Assembly: GCA_900116485.1 (NCBI GenBank) | Contig: FPAX01000002.1 | Location: 124,001 to 188,000, forward strand | Direction: 5' to 3' | Source of the DNA: Selenomonas sp. GACV-9 | Lineage (GTDB): Bacteria > Bacillota > Negativicutes > Selenomonadales > Selenomonadaceae | Length of the DNA stretch: 64,000 bases | Shown here: positions 46,675 to 55,755 of the stretch, piece after piece | Numbering within the stretch: position 1 is the first letter of the stretch | How the letters are laid out: each line of letters opens with the position of its first letter | The notes under the pieces: generated by a model | What the model was told of the DNA's origin: nothing | Database searches by the model: none | What the model saw: the letters and a program-made list of their open reading frames with translations, nothing else | Translations under genes and position numbers: made by a program

Positions 46675-47546
46675 CCCGCCAAATCCTGTCCATACTCACA
46701 TTATCGCTGGCCCTGCTGCTGGCAGGCTGTGGCAGCAGCACGCCGGCAACAGACACCAGCACACCACAAAAAGCAGCGGATACCACGGAGCCCGTGACTG
46801 CCCCAGCCTGTATCCTGGCAGATAGCGGCCTTGCCAACCTGCAGCTTGACACGCCCAGCCTGCCCGTCTATGACCAATATACCATCGCCGAGCGCCGGGC
46901 CAAAAACCTGCCGACGCAACTGCCCCAGCTCCAGCCCTATAAAGAGGGCAAAGTCGCCTATCTGACCTTTGACGATGGCCCCGATGACAAGAACACCCCT
47001 GCCATCCTCGACATCCTGAGGGAAAATGATGTACCAGCTACCTTTTATGTGACTGGTGCCCATGCCGAACTTCATCCCGATGTCTTGAAGCGCATCTTTG
47101 ACGAGCATCATGCCATCGGCAACCACAGCTATGACCACGATTATAAAAAGCTGTATCCCTCCGTCGATGGCTTTCTTGCCGAAATGCAAAAAACCGATGA
47201 TATCATCAAGAATATCATCGGTTTTCGCCCGCTTATCCTGCGGGCACCTGGTGGAGTTGTCGGTCATTTTACCGAGGCCTATCGGACAGCGCTGACAGCA
47301 AACGGCTATGTCGAGCACGACTGGAATGTCAGCTCCGCCGATGCGGCCCCAGGCCATCCCACCGCGCAGGATTTCATCGGCAATATCGACAGCCAGACGG
47401 ATAACAAGGACTTTGCCATCATCCTCATGCATAGCTCCGAAGGCCATGAGGAAACCGTCAAAGCCCTGCCCGAAATCATCCGTATCCTCAAGGCCAAGGG
47501 CTTTACCTTTGGCGTCATCACGCCGATGACACCACAGCCTTGGTGA
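46671..47546 (+). CDS. Polysaccharide deacetylase lipoprotein
   Basis: Carbohydrate esterase family 4 protein, 291 residues. The lipoprotein signal ends in LLLAGC (Cys20), then a Thr/Ser/Pro-rich linker. The NodB domain spans about 95-290: TFDDGPDD (catalytic base Asp101/metal Asp102), the metal-binding His152-x3-His156 in NHSYDH, RAPGG and a C-terminal LMHSSE. It probably removes acetyl groups from peptidoglycan or another envelope glycan, being anchored outside the cytoplasmic membrane. The start is TTG, overlapping the preceding gene. Confidence 0.88.
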   Translation: MTRQILSILTLSLALLLAGCGSSTPATDTSTPQKAADTTEPVTAPACILADSGLANLQLDTPSLPVYDQYTIAERRAKNLPTQLPQLQPYKEGKVAYLTFDDGPDDKNTPAILDILRENDVPATFYVTGAHAELHPDVLKRIFDEHHAIGNHSYDHDYKKLYPSVDGFLAEMQKTDDIIKNIIGFRPLILRAPGGVVGHFTEAYRTALTANGYVEHDWNVSSADAAPGHPTAQDFIGNIDSQTDNKDFAIILMHSSEGHEETVKALPEIIRILKAKGFTFGVITPMTPQPW

Positions 47547-47558
47547 TTGCACGCCGCC

Positions 47559-48575
47559 TCAGAGATTTTCCAGCAGGCGGATCTCATTTTTCATGATATA
47601 CTCCTGCTTATCCGGCATACGGCCATTGACAAGATACGAGAAGGCAAGATCTACAGCCAGATGTCCCTGCCGGTATGGGTGCTGGAAGATAATAGCCCGC
47701 ACCACCCCAAACTTCATCATTTCCACGGTCGTTGGTACGCTGTCGAAGGCGATAACCATCGGCCGTTTTTCTTTGGGCAGCTGCATGACGGCGCGGCCGA
47801 TCCCATAGACACCAGCAGCCAGGGAAACGACGGCCGTCGTCTCGGGGTGGGCCGTGAGGAAAGCCTTCGTGCGCTCATACGCAAAGATCTCATCATCCTC
47901 ATGCTCGATGACATCGATGACATGGAAATCCTCCACACGCTGCATGCGATGCATAAAGCCATCGAGCCGCTGCTTATGACCGAGCACCTGCCGGCTACCA
48001 AGCACCAGGCCAATCTCCGCCCGGCGCCCAAACATTGCCTCCAGCAAGGCACAGGCCGTAATCCCGCCGTTAAAATAATCACTGCCCACATAGCAATGGC
48101 GTTTTGACCCGTCAACATCGTTATTGACATTGACGACAAAAATCCCCGCAGCCACCAGTTCATCGATCTTAGCGACCACCCGCGCATCATTGATGGGATT
48201 GAGGATCAGCGCCTTGACCTCTGGCTGCAATTCTTCCATGAGCCGCAGCTGTTCCTCTGGCTGATAGCCTTTCATCGTGCGGATGTCTACCTGCAAGCCA
48301 TAAACCGCATACTCCCTTGCCGCATCCTTCATGCCCTCTATCACCTTGTCAAAAAAAGCATTGCCCTCCGACGATAAAATCACGCCGATGATGGGCCGAT
48401 TCTTGCGGGCCGCTAATGCTTTGCCAGCCGGATTCGGCTCATAGCCCAGCTGCTTAGCCATCTTGCGGATATGCTCCGCTGTTTCGGCATTGACACGGCC
48501 ACGGCCATTCAAGGCACGGTCAACCGTCCCGCGCGATACGCCGCAAAGCTCAGCAATTTTCTTCATGGTAACCAT
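47559..48575 (-). CDS. LacI family transcriptional regulator
   Basis: A 338-residue repressor-type protein. The N-terminal HTH has IAELCGVSRGTVDRALNGRGRV (about 6-27, quoted in parts) and a GYEPNPAGKALA hinge helix. The C-terminal domain resembles ribose/xylose-type periplasmic binding proteins (VNVNNDVDG, YVGSDYFNGG). It lies downstream of the xylose locus, in the same direction but behind a terminator, and is a candidate regulator of that locus. GAGATG precedes the ATG. The effector is not predictable here. Confidence 0.88.
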   Translation of the reverse strand: MVTMKKIAELCGVSRGTVDRALNGRGRVNAETAEHIRKMAKQLGYEPNPAGKALAARKNRPIIGVILSSEGNAFFDKVIEGMKDAAREYAVYGLQVDIRTMKGYQPEEQLRLMEELQPEVKALILNPINDARVVAKIDELVAAGIFVVNVNNDVDGSKRHCYVGSDYFNGGITACALLEAMFGRRAEIGLVLGSRQVLGHKQRLDGFMHRMQRVEDFHVIDVIEHEDDEIFAYERTKAFLTAHPETTAVVSLAAGVYGIGRAVMQLPKEKRPMVIAFDSVPTTVEMMKFGVVRAIIFQHPYRQGHLAVDLAFSYLVNGRMPDKQEYIMKNEIRLLENL

Positions 48576-48681
48576 ACTATCATCTCGCTATCCTGCATAA
48601 TCCCTTATTCTCGTTCCTTATGATATCCGTATTTTAGCAAGTTTTTCCGCTTTCGTAAATAACAAATCCTTTTAATAAACA

Positions 48682-48717
48682 AAAGCCTCCTCTGTCATCT
48701 CTGGCAGAAGAGGCTTT
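48682..48717 (-). terminator. Terminator of the xylose operon
   Basis: GAAAGCCTCTTCTG paired with an AGAGGAGGCTTT arm and followed by TGTTTATT on the minus strand, 10 nt after the DUF4867 gene. Confidence 0.75.
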
Positions 48718-48726
48718 CGTGCTCCA

Positions 48727-49356
48727 TCAGCAAAGTTCGATATTCTCTCCCTGCAAGCCAATCCAAGCGCCATCGCGGTCAAGACCGCTCTCCTTGTGGG
48801 CGATCAGCCATTTGTTGTCTGCAAAGAGCAGCCGGTCCTCGGCCTGCTGGCCGGGCTTTTCGCGCAGCTCCTCGTTCGTGCCCTTGGGCAGCACGACGCC
48901 GCAGCGGAACTCCTGGCCCTCCTTGCCGCACGGCGCATAATGAAGCGTCGTCGCATAAAGCTCCACCGCCGTGCCGGCCGGCACAAAGAATACCTCCATC
49001 TTGCTCGTATCGTAGGTATTCGTCTCATAGTCGATATCCTGCTGGCGGCCCAGAATCAGATAAAGGTCCGTCGCCGCAATATCGATTTCCGAGGAACGAT
49101 GATACTCCACAGCATTGAGCTTTTCATTCCAGCCGCTGCAATGGCCGAACTCGATAGCCTGCTCGCCATAGGTCTTATCCTTGAGTTCCTGGTAGAGTGG
49201 CAGGTCTTCAAACTCCTGAACCGACGGCTCGTAGACCACCTCGCCCTTCTTCACGGCTGGACGGGCTTTGATAGTCTCCACAAAGCCAGCCACATCCAGC
49301 GGCAGCACACGGCCATAGGGACGGAATCCTTTTTCTTTGACACTGCTGATTTTCAT
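48727..49356 (-). CDS. DUF4867 family protein (cupin-like)
   Basis: A 209-residue protein resembling DUF4867, a predicted cupin/beta-sandwich enzyme found in pentose-use loci. Visible features are FGHCSGWNEKLNAVEYHRSSEIDIA, of which the His residues may bind metal, VFFVPAGTAVELYATTLHYAPC and a C-terminal NKWLIAHKE segment. The reaction is unknown; sugar isomerase or mutarotase-like activity is a guess from fold and context. ATG 49354-49356 with GAGGTG upstream was chosen over a GTG three codons earlier. Last gene of the operon. Confidence 0.72.
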   Translation of the reverse strand: MKISSVKEKGFRPYGRVLPLDVAGFVETIKARPAVKKGEVVYEPSVQEFEDLPLYQELKDKTYGEQAIEFGHCSGWNEKLNAVEYHRSSEIDIAATDLYLILGRQQDIDYETNTYDTSKMEVFFVPAGTAVELYATTLHYAPCGKEGQEFRCGVVLPKGTNEELREKPGQQAEDRLLFADNKWLIAHKESGLDRDGAWIGLQGENIELC

Positions 49357-49386
49357 TTTCTGCACCTCGCGATTCTATTTATCCAA

Positions 49387-51006
49387 TCATTCTTCTGATT
49401 CTTTGTAGCTGAAATAATCAAAGTCAGCGGGCAGCGCAGTTCCCGTGATGTCGATGCAGTTCATGCCGACAAACGCCCCGGTGAAAAAGCCACCACCCCG
49501 CACATAGTCATCGGACAACTTCCAGCTGGCCAGCGTGACCGGCAGGAACGTGAACGATGCGCCATCAAAGGAATACCCATAGCGGTAGCTCCGGCCACGG
49601 ACCTCCACTTTGAAGTGGACCGCCTTCACATCCTCCGGCACGGGGATTTCCTGCCCGGCCAACGGCATCGAGAAGCTGCCATTATCGGCAATGACCAGAT
49701 CGATACAGCGTCCCTTGCTCTCATTCCAGGTCACGTGGAAGCTGGACCAGTTCTCCGTATTGTAATAGCAGGTCATTCCCGCCATCTGCTGGAACGAAAC
49801 CGGCTGGAATTCCACGCTGGTCTGGGCATCAAACTGGAACGACTGCCAGCGGCGTGCCACATGGGCCTGGGTGAATTTCGACTGCAGGGATTCACGGCCA
49901 TAGAGCCGCAGGAATCCCGGGCGGGCAGTAAGGCTTCCCAGCGTTTCCGTAAAGGGTATCCGCAGGGTCTGGAAATTGATGTTCAAGGTATCCGCATCGA
50001 AATCATCCACCTCGTCATAGGTAGCGTCCCATTCCTGCGCCGGAAGCTCCGGTGCAGGTACCTCCAGGCTGCCCTGGCGGCCGCCAACTACGACAGGCCA
50101 GCCATCGCGCCATTCGATTTTTTCGATGGCGGTTTCACGGCCCAGCGGGCAGTAGGCGTGCTGCTCGCGCTCGCGGCTGGGAAAACCGTCGGGGGCCGGC
50201 AGCGGACGCCCCGTCAGATGCGCCAGGTACCACTCCCCCGCCTGCGTCTGCACCAGCGAGGCATGACCGCATTTCTGCAGCGGATTATGGATATCCGCCC
50301 AAGCGGACAGCATGGGGTAATCGGGCTGGATCTCGTAGGGACCATGGATGCTCTTGCTCCGCGCGATGGTCTCCGAATGCTGATACGTCGTGCCGCCCTC
50401 AGCTGTCATCAGATAATACATATCATTGATGTGGTAAAGGTGCGGGCCTTCGGTGTAGGCGATATCCGTACCCTTGTAGATGATTTCCGGCTGGCCGATG
50501 AGCTTTTCTTCTGCCACCGAATATTCCTGCAGGGCAATGCCATAGAAATTGTGATGGTAAACCCGCTGGTCCCAATACATATTGACCAGATATTTGCGGC
50601 CGCTGGGATCATGGAACAGCGAGGCATCAAATCCTGCCCCATTCAAAAGGATTGGCTTTGACCACGGCCCTTTGATATCTTCGGCCGTCGTAAGATAGTT
50701 ATGGCAGTCCTTCCACATGCCATCCACCACCTTGACATCCGTGTAGATCAGCCAGAACTTGCCGTCAGCGTAGCTGAGATCCGGCGCCCAGATCCCGCCC
50801 GAATCCGGATTGCCCTTCATGTCGAGCATTTCCGTGGTGTCAAGGGGATGAGCGATGAGATGCCAATGCACCAGATCCTTGGAATGATGGATCTGCACAC
50901 CGGGAAACCATTCAAAGGTGGACGTGGCAATGTAATAATCCTCCCCGGCCCGCACGATGCTCGGATCCGGATTGAAACCTTTCAAGATTGGATTCTGTAT
51001 CTTCAT
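49387..51006 (-). CDS. Beta-xylosidase / alpha-L-arabinofuranosidase (GH43)
   Basis: Cytoplasmic hydrolase (no signal peptide) releasing xylose from xylo-oligosaccharides, 539 residues. The N-terminal five-bladed propeller has the catalytic base in GFNPDPSI (Asp14), IWAPDLSY with the middle Asp, and the acid in YTEGPHLY (about residue 200). The C-terminal about 200-residue beta-sandwich is the GH43 subfamily 11-type accessory domain. With two sugar transporters and xylB upstream it forms a full xyloside uptake and cleavage module. Confidence 0.93.
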   Translation of the reverse strand: MKIQNPILKGFNPDPSIVRAGEDYYIATSTFEWFPGVQIHHSKDLVHWHLIAHPLDTTEMLDMKGNPDSGGIWAPDLSYADGKFWLIYTDVKVVDGMWKDCHNYLTTAEDIKGPWSKPILLNGAGFDASLFHDPSGRKYLVNMYWDQRVYHHNFYGIALQEYSVAEEKLIGQPEIIYKGTDIAYTEGPHLYHINDMYYLMTAEGGTTYQHSETIARSKSIHGPYEIQPDYPMLSAWADIHNPLQKCGHASLVQTQAGEWYLAHLTGRPLPAPDGFPSREREQHAYCPLGRETAIEKIEWRDGWPVVVGGRQGSLEVPAPELPAQEWDATYDEVDDFDADTLNINFQTLRIPFTETLGSLTARPGFLRLYGRESLQSKFTQAHVARRWQSFQFDAQTSVEFQPVSFQQMAGMTCYYNTENWSSFHVTWNESKGRCIDLVIADNGSFSMPLAGQEIPVPEDVKAVHFKVEVRGRSYRYGYSFDGASFTFLPVTLASWKLSDDYVRGGGFFTGAFVGMNCIDITGTALPADFDYFSYKESEE

Positions 51007-51027
51007 AGTGAATGCTCCTTTTATCCC

Positions 51028-52443
51028 TTACATAGTCCCTGCTGCCGGCGTACCTTCATGCTCATGCTCCTGTTCCTGCTGATGACGGCTCTCAAGCTCC
51101 GTCACGATTTCGTGATAGCGTTCATCATCGAGGCCATAGAAGCAGATGTCCACGAAGGCCACTGCCAAGAACAGCAGCGGGATCAAGGTCGTCGTCAGCA
51201 AGATGCCCTGCAGGGCCTCCGGCGTCTGCACCTGATTGGCCACATAGCCAAACCGCGCCAGCATGAAGCCCGGAACGATGCCGCCCAAGGCCAGGCCGAA
51301 CTTGAAGAAGAAGCCGATGATCGCATAGATCATGCCGCTCAGCCGCTTGCCCGTCTTGTACTCGCCATACTCGATGGTCTCCGGGATCAAAGCCCACATG
51401 AAACCGCCAGCGACGATTATGCCGCAGGAGCCGATGAAGCGCGCGATGAGTACCAGTGTGATGTTGTCAGCCGGTACCAGATAGGTGACGATGCAGCCCA
51501 CCATGCCGAGCACCAGGGAGATGCGCAGCAGGTTGATCTTGCCGACCAGCTTGTTGAACGTCGGCACCAGCGGCAGCAGGAAGAAGGCCGGCAAGGTACC
51601 GATAAGGCCATACCACTGGATGAGATCCGGACGGTTGCAGTTATAGGTGATGAAATACGTGCCAATGGAATTCATGACCGCCATCATGCCGAAGAGGATG
51701 ATGAAGAACAGGCTCAGGACAACCAGCGGACGATTGACCTTGAACTGCTTGAACACATCGACAAAGCGCAGCTTCTCATCATTGGACGGGTCGATCTTGA
51801 TGCGCTCCTTCGTCTGGGAGAAGCAGTAGAGCAGCAGCAAGGCACCGATGACGCTATAAAGGCCCATGGTCACCTGCCAGCCGAAGCGGGACTCCTCACC
51901 CGTATAGCTGCCAGAAATCATCGTGACCAGTACGGGGATGCCGAAGGAAACGATGAGACCACCCAGATTCGCACAGAGCATGCGGATTGAAGTCATGCTG
52001 ACGACTTCCTTGTTGTCGCGGGTCATCGCAGCCGTAAGGGCACCATACGGGATGTTGATGGTCGTATAGACCAGAGACAGGCCGATGTAGGTCGCATAGG
52101 CATAGATGATGCTCGCGCCCTGGGTGAGCTCCGGCGTGCTGAAGCAAAGGATGCCCAGCACTGCAAAGGGGAACGCACCGTAGAGCAGATAGGGCCGGAA
52201 CTTGCCATAGCGGAAGGTGTGCTTATCCACGAAGGTTCCGACAATCGGATCCACAATGGCATCCATCACCCGCACGATGAGGAACATCGTCGCGACGATT
52301 TCCGCCGGCAGGCCATAAACATTGGTATAGAAAAACAAGAGATAGGTGCAAACCGTGGTATAGATGAGATTGCAGGCCAGGTCACCCATGGCGTAGCCTG
52401 TCTTTTCCCGCATGCTCAGCTTGTAATTCTTCAAAGCTTCCAT
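51028..52443 (-). CDS. GPH family sugar:cation symporter, probable xyloside transporter
   Basis: Twelve-helix transporter of the glycoside-pentoside-hexuronide family, 471 residues. N-terminal REKTGYAMGDLACNLIY, DAIVDPIVGTFVDKH with the family's conserved Asp residues, and YGEYKTGKRLSGMIYA in the second half are typical. It lies between the GH43 gene and the sugar porter and most likely imports xylo-oligosaccharides, as XynT/XynP proteins do. The tail is rich in His/Glu. Confidence 0.9.
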   Translation of the reverse strand: MEALKNYKLSMREKTGYAMGDLACNLIYTTVCTYLLFFYTNVYGLPAEIVATMFLIVRVMDAIVDPIVGTFVDKHTFRYGKFRPYLLYGAFPFAVLGILCFSTPELTQGASIIYAYATYIGLSLVYTTINIPYGALTAAMTRDNKEVVSMTSIRMLCANLGGLIVSFGIPVLVTMISGSYTGEESRFGWQVTMGLYSVIGALLLLYCFSQTKERIKIDPSNDEKLRFVDVFKQFKVNRPLVVLSLFFIILFGMMAVMNSIGTYFITYNCNRPDLIQWYGLIGTLPAFFLLPLVPTFNKLVGKINLLRISLVLGMVGCIVTYLVPADNITLVLIARFIGSCGIIVAGGFMWALIPETIEYGEYKTGKRLSGMIYAIIGFFFKFGLALGGIVPGFMLARFGYVANQVQTPEALQGILLTTTLIPLLFLAVAFVDICFYGLDDERYHEIVTELESRHQQEQEHEHEGTPAAGTM

Positions 52444-52469
52444 ATTATACTCCTTCTCCTACCAGCTGT

Positions 52470-53891
52470 TCAGCAGCCGATATGACGCAGTTTCTTGCCA
52501 TCCATCAGGTTTTTCTCGATATTCTCGAGCGTTACATTCTTCGTCTCCGGCACATAAGCCAGCGTCAAGACGATGAACAGGCCATTGAGCAGCGCATAGA
52601 GCCAGAAGGTATGCGCCGACCCTAAGGTATCGACCAGCGTCAGGAATGTCGCACCGACAATCGCGCAGGTGATCCAGTTCGTCATCGTCGAGCAGGCCAC
52701 ACCGAATTCGCGGGACTTGAGCGGCTGGATCTCCGAGCAGAGAACCCAGACAATCGGACCAGCACTCATGCCAAAGCCAGCAATGCTTACCATCGTCATG
52801 ATGGCAGCCAGATAGGAAACCGACACATCCGCCGTGCCAGCTTCAAGCATCGACATGCAGACACCTACCACTGCCATGGACAGTGCCATGACGCCAAAAC
52901 CGATCTTGAGGGTCGGCTTGCGGCCATTCTTATCCACCATGAAAATGGCGATGAACGTGGACAAGACAAAGACGATACCATTGATGACCGTGCCGATCAT
53001 CTGATCCTCGGTGGTCGAGAACCCAGCCAGGCTCAGGATCTTCGGCGAATAATACATGATGACATTGAATCCCGTAAACTGCTGCATAGCCTGCAGCAGC
53101 ACGCCGAGGAACACCGCCCGGCGGACATTCTTGTTCGCCTTGAACAGCCCCCAGCCGTCCTGCTTGATCTTGAGCGTCTCCTTGATATCCTTGAGCTCTT
53201 CCATGGCTGCCTGCGCACTGCCGTGCAGGGATTCAAGGACATGCGATGCGTCCTCCATGCGGCCGACCGCTGCGAGCCAGCGCGGGCTGTCCGGCAGGCG
53301 GATGACTGTCAGCAGCAGCAGCACAGCCGGCAGGGCGATGACCATCAGCATCATGCGCCAGTTGCCAGTATAGCTGAAAGCCGTATCCGACAGGAATGCG
53401 GCAAGTATTCCTACCGTGACCATCAGCTGATAGCCGGATATCACCCGTCCACGAGCATTCTTATCCGACATCTCAGCCAAATACAGCGGCGCCGTATAGG
53501 ATGCTATGCCAACTGACAACCCAAGAACCAGCCGGAAGCCTATGAGCATATCGGCACTCACGGCAAAGCCAGACCCCAACGAACCGACGATGAAGAGTGT
53601 CGCACCGATCATCAGGCTTTTCTTGCGGCCGATTTTCTTGGCCATGACCGAGGCAATGATGGCACCAGTAGCGGCACCGACCATCATCGAGCTGACTACC
53701 CATTCCTGCGCCGCACTTGTGAGATTCCATTCCTGCGTGATGAACGGCAGCGCTCCGGAAATAACACCCTGATCGAGGCCGAAGAGCAGACCTGCCATGC
53801 CGGCAGCAAAGTAGATGAACATCCGGACATGTGCCACCGCATGCCTTGTCTCCTGTTCCTCAGCCACATCTCTTGCGATTGAAGCCTCCAT
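52470..53891 (-). CDS. MFS sugar porter, probable xylose:proton symporter
   Basis: Twelve-helix transporter, 473 residues, of the sugar porter family (XylE/AraE/GLUT). Signatures are GLLFGLDQGVISGALPFI in helix 1, RLVLGLSVGIASYTAPLYLAEM near helix 4, and PETKNVTLENIEKN after helix 12. It sits between the GPH transporter and xylB and probably brings in free xylose. AGGTT and GGGGGAG lie upstream of the ATG. Confidence 0.9.
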   Translation of the reverse strand: MEASIARDVAEEQETRHAVAHVRMFIYFAAGMAGLLFGLDQGVISGALPFITQEWNLTSAAQEWVVSSMMVGAATGAIIASVMAKKIGRKKSLMIGATLFIVGSLGSGFAVSADMLIGFRLVLGLSVGIASYTAPLYLAEMSDKNARGRVISGYQLMVTVGILAAFLSDTAFSYTGNWRMMLMVIALPAVLLLLTVIRLPDSPRWLAAVGRMEDASHVLESLHGSAQAAMEELKDIKETLKIKQDGWGLFKANKNVRRAVFLGVLLQAMQQFTGFNVIMYYSPKILSLAGFSTTEDQMIGTVINGIVFVLSTFIAIFMVDKNGRKPTLKIGFGVMALSMAVVGVCMSMLEAGTADVSVSYLAAIMTMVSIAGFGMSAGPIVWVLCSEIQPLKSREFGVACSTMTNWITCAIVGATFLTLVDTLGSAHTFWLYALLNGLFIVLTLAYVPETKNVTLENIEKNLMDGKKLRHIGC

Positions 53892-53909
53892 GGATAAAAC
53901 CTCCCCCTT

Positions 53910-55433
53910 TTATAACACAGCCAGATCGCTATAGCATTCCTTGAGCTGGACGTATAGTTTCTGATAGAGCCTATGCCCCTTCTCATAATACGCATGTGCC
54001 GCAGGCTCCGGCTGGCACCAGGTATCCTGCTCGATAAACTGGCGGCAGGCCGATGGCACATCACGGAAGATACCTGCTCCAACACCAGCCAGGATAGCCA
54101 CGCCCAGGGCTGGCCCCTCCTGTGCCTTGATGGTCTTGACCTCGCAGTTGTACATATCGGCCAGCATCTGCCGCCAGATGCGGCTCTTGCCACCGCCGCC
54201 GCAAGCCATCATCTCGTTGACATCAACTTTCATCTCTTTAAGGATGCCGAAACAATCCGCCAAAGAGTAGCTGACCCCCTCCATGACGGCGCGCAGCATA
54301 TCCGCCTTCGTATGGATAGCCGACAGGCCGAAGAACACACCCCGGCAATCAGGATTCAGATGCGGTGTGCGCTCGCCCATCAGATAAGGCAGATACAGCA
54401 GCCGGTGGCTGCCAATCGGCACCTTGGCCACATCCTCATTGATGAGGTCATAGGCATCAACCTTTTTGAGTACCGCTTCATCTTTATACTTTTCGGCCAG
54501 ATTGTCGCGGAACCATTTGAGCGACAAGCCCGCTGCCTGCGTGACCCCCATGACATGCCAGCAGCCCGGCACCGCACAACAGAACGTATGGACACGTCCC
54601 TGCGGATCAATGCGCGGCGCGCTTGTATGGGCAAAGACAACGCCACTCGTACCGATGGTCGTGAACGCACGGCCGTCTTCGACAATGCCTGTCCCCACAG
54701 CAGCCGCTGCATTGTCCCCAGCGCCACCGACCACCACCGTATCGACGGTAAGGCCTGTGCGCTCCGCGAACTCAGCCGTGATATGACCGGTCACCTCTGG
54801 CGATTCGTAGACCTTCGGCAGCAAGGCTTCATCAATCTCCAATTTCTCCAGGATCTCCTTGGACCAGCAGCGGTTCGGCACGTCCAGGAGCTGCATGCCG
54901 CTCGCATCGGAGACCTCCGTCGCATAGTCACCAGTCATGCGGAAACGCACATAATCCTTCGGCAGCAAGATATGACGGCAAGCCCGGTAATTTTCGGCCT
55001 CATGATTGCGGACCCAGAGGATCTTCGATGCCGTGAAGCCCGTAAGTGCCGGATTTGCCGTGATCTCGATCAGGCGCTCTTTGCCGACCCGCCGGGTGAT
55101 TTCCTCACACTCCTTGCCAGTGCGCTGATCACACCAGATGATTGCCGGACGGATGACCTCATTCTTTTCATTGAGCATGACCAGCCCATGCATCTGCCCC
55201 GAAAGACCAATCCCCTTGATGTCCGCAGCCGGTACCCCTGACTCGCGGACCACCTCCTTCACCGTCTTCAGGACCGCGCCATACCAATCCAGCGGCTCCT
55301 GCTCCGCCCAGCCATTCTGTGGCTGATAGAGCGGATATTCCTGCGAAGATGACCGCACAACCCGACAGTTCTCATCGAAAAGCACTGTCTTGGTGGCTGA
55401 GGTACCGATGTCGATACCGATAAGATATTTCAT
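53910..55433 (-). CDS. xylB: Xylulokinase
   Basis: FGGY-family kinase, phosphorylates D-xylulose to xylulose 5-phosphate for the pentose phosphate or phosphoketolase pathway. 507 residues. The N-terminal LIGIDIGTSATKTVLFDE phosphate-binding motif, GLSGQMHGLVML, the catalytic Asp region GGAGDNAAAAVGTG and a C-terminal ACGGGGKSRIWRQMLAD motif are all characteristic of XylB. First gene of the five-gene operon xylB-porter-GPH-GH43-DUF4867, with a consensus promoter and a palindromic operator upstream. Confidence 0.94.
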   Translation of the reverse strand: MKYLIGIDIGTSATKTVLFDENCRVVRSSSQEYPLYQPQNGWAEQEPLDWYGAVLKTVKEVVRESGVPAADIKGIGLSGQMHGLVMLNEKNEVIRPAIIWCDQRTGKECEEITRRVGKERLIEITANPALTGFTASKILWVRNHEAENYRACRHILLPKDYVRFRMTGDYATEVSDASGMQLLDVPNRCWSKEILEKLEIDEALLPKVYESPEVTGHITAEFAERTGLTVDTVVVGGAGDNAAAAVGTGIVEDGRAFTTIGTSGVVFAHTSAPRIDPQGRVHTFCCAVPGCWHVMGVTQAAGLSLKWFRDNLAEKYKDEAVLKKVDAYDLINEDVAKVPIGSHRLLYLPYLMGERTPHLNPDCRGVFFGLSAIHTKADMLRAVMEGVSYSLADCFGILKEMKVDVNEMMACGGGGKSRIWRQMLADMYNCEVKTIKAQEGPALGVAILAGVGAGIFRDVPSACRQFIEQDTWCQPEPAAHAYYEKGHRLYQKLYVQLKECYSDLAVL

Positions 55434-55468
55434 AAATCCTGCCCCCCTGTTTATCCAGCTTCCGTATT

Positions 55469-55527
55469 GCGTGCTTATGCACGCTCAAGCTCGACATCAA
55501 TATATCACAGGATAAAACAAGAGTCAA
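55469..55527 (-). promoter_or_regulatory. Promoter and palindromic operator of the xylB operon
   Basis: On the minus strand TTGACT (55522-55527), 17-nt spacer and TATATT (55499-55504). The palindrome GCGTGC-TTAT-GCACGC (55469-55484) lies about 8-23 nt after the predicted start site, a position for repression. A related palindrome occurs at the divergent promoter. Confidence 0.78.
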
Positions 55528-55645
55528 TACGAATTTTTATTTTTCTAAAAATTTGTTATAGCGCCCAAATAATAATAAATTTGCGCATTATATAGTAATT
55601 CATCCCCAAAATGCCCCAATAATAAGCCGAATAAAAATAAAACAA
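55528..55645. other. Space between the divergent xylose-locus promoters
   Basis: An A/T-rich stretch between the two -35 boxes within a 322-nt intergenic region. No open frame with a ribosome site and no further palindrome was seen. Confidence 0.5.
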
Positions 55646-55708
55646 TTGACAATGCATTTTCACAGTGCTATGCTAGTAACCGAATCAGGCGTGCACATGA
55701 ACGCACGC
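55646..55708 (+). promoter_or_regulatory. Promoter and palindromic operator of the isomerase gene
   Basis: TTGACA (55646-55651), 17-nt spacer, TATGCT (55669-55674). GCGTGCACATGAACGCACGC (55689-55708) follows the predicted start site by about 8 nt. Its half-sites equal those of the xylB operator, but the central gap is 8 rather than 4 nt. Confidence 0.78.
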
Positions 55709-55755
55709 AGTCAACATCTAGCTGTGATTATATTTTCAAAAAGGAGCGTTTTATC

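Noticed and set aside
50701..51990. A long His/Gln-rich open frame on the + strand
   Set aside because: Antisense to the GH43 and GPH transporter genes; a reversed-codon artefact.
53973..55241. A 422-codon open frame on the + strand
   Set aside because: Antisense to xylB, which is well supported by kinase motifs.
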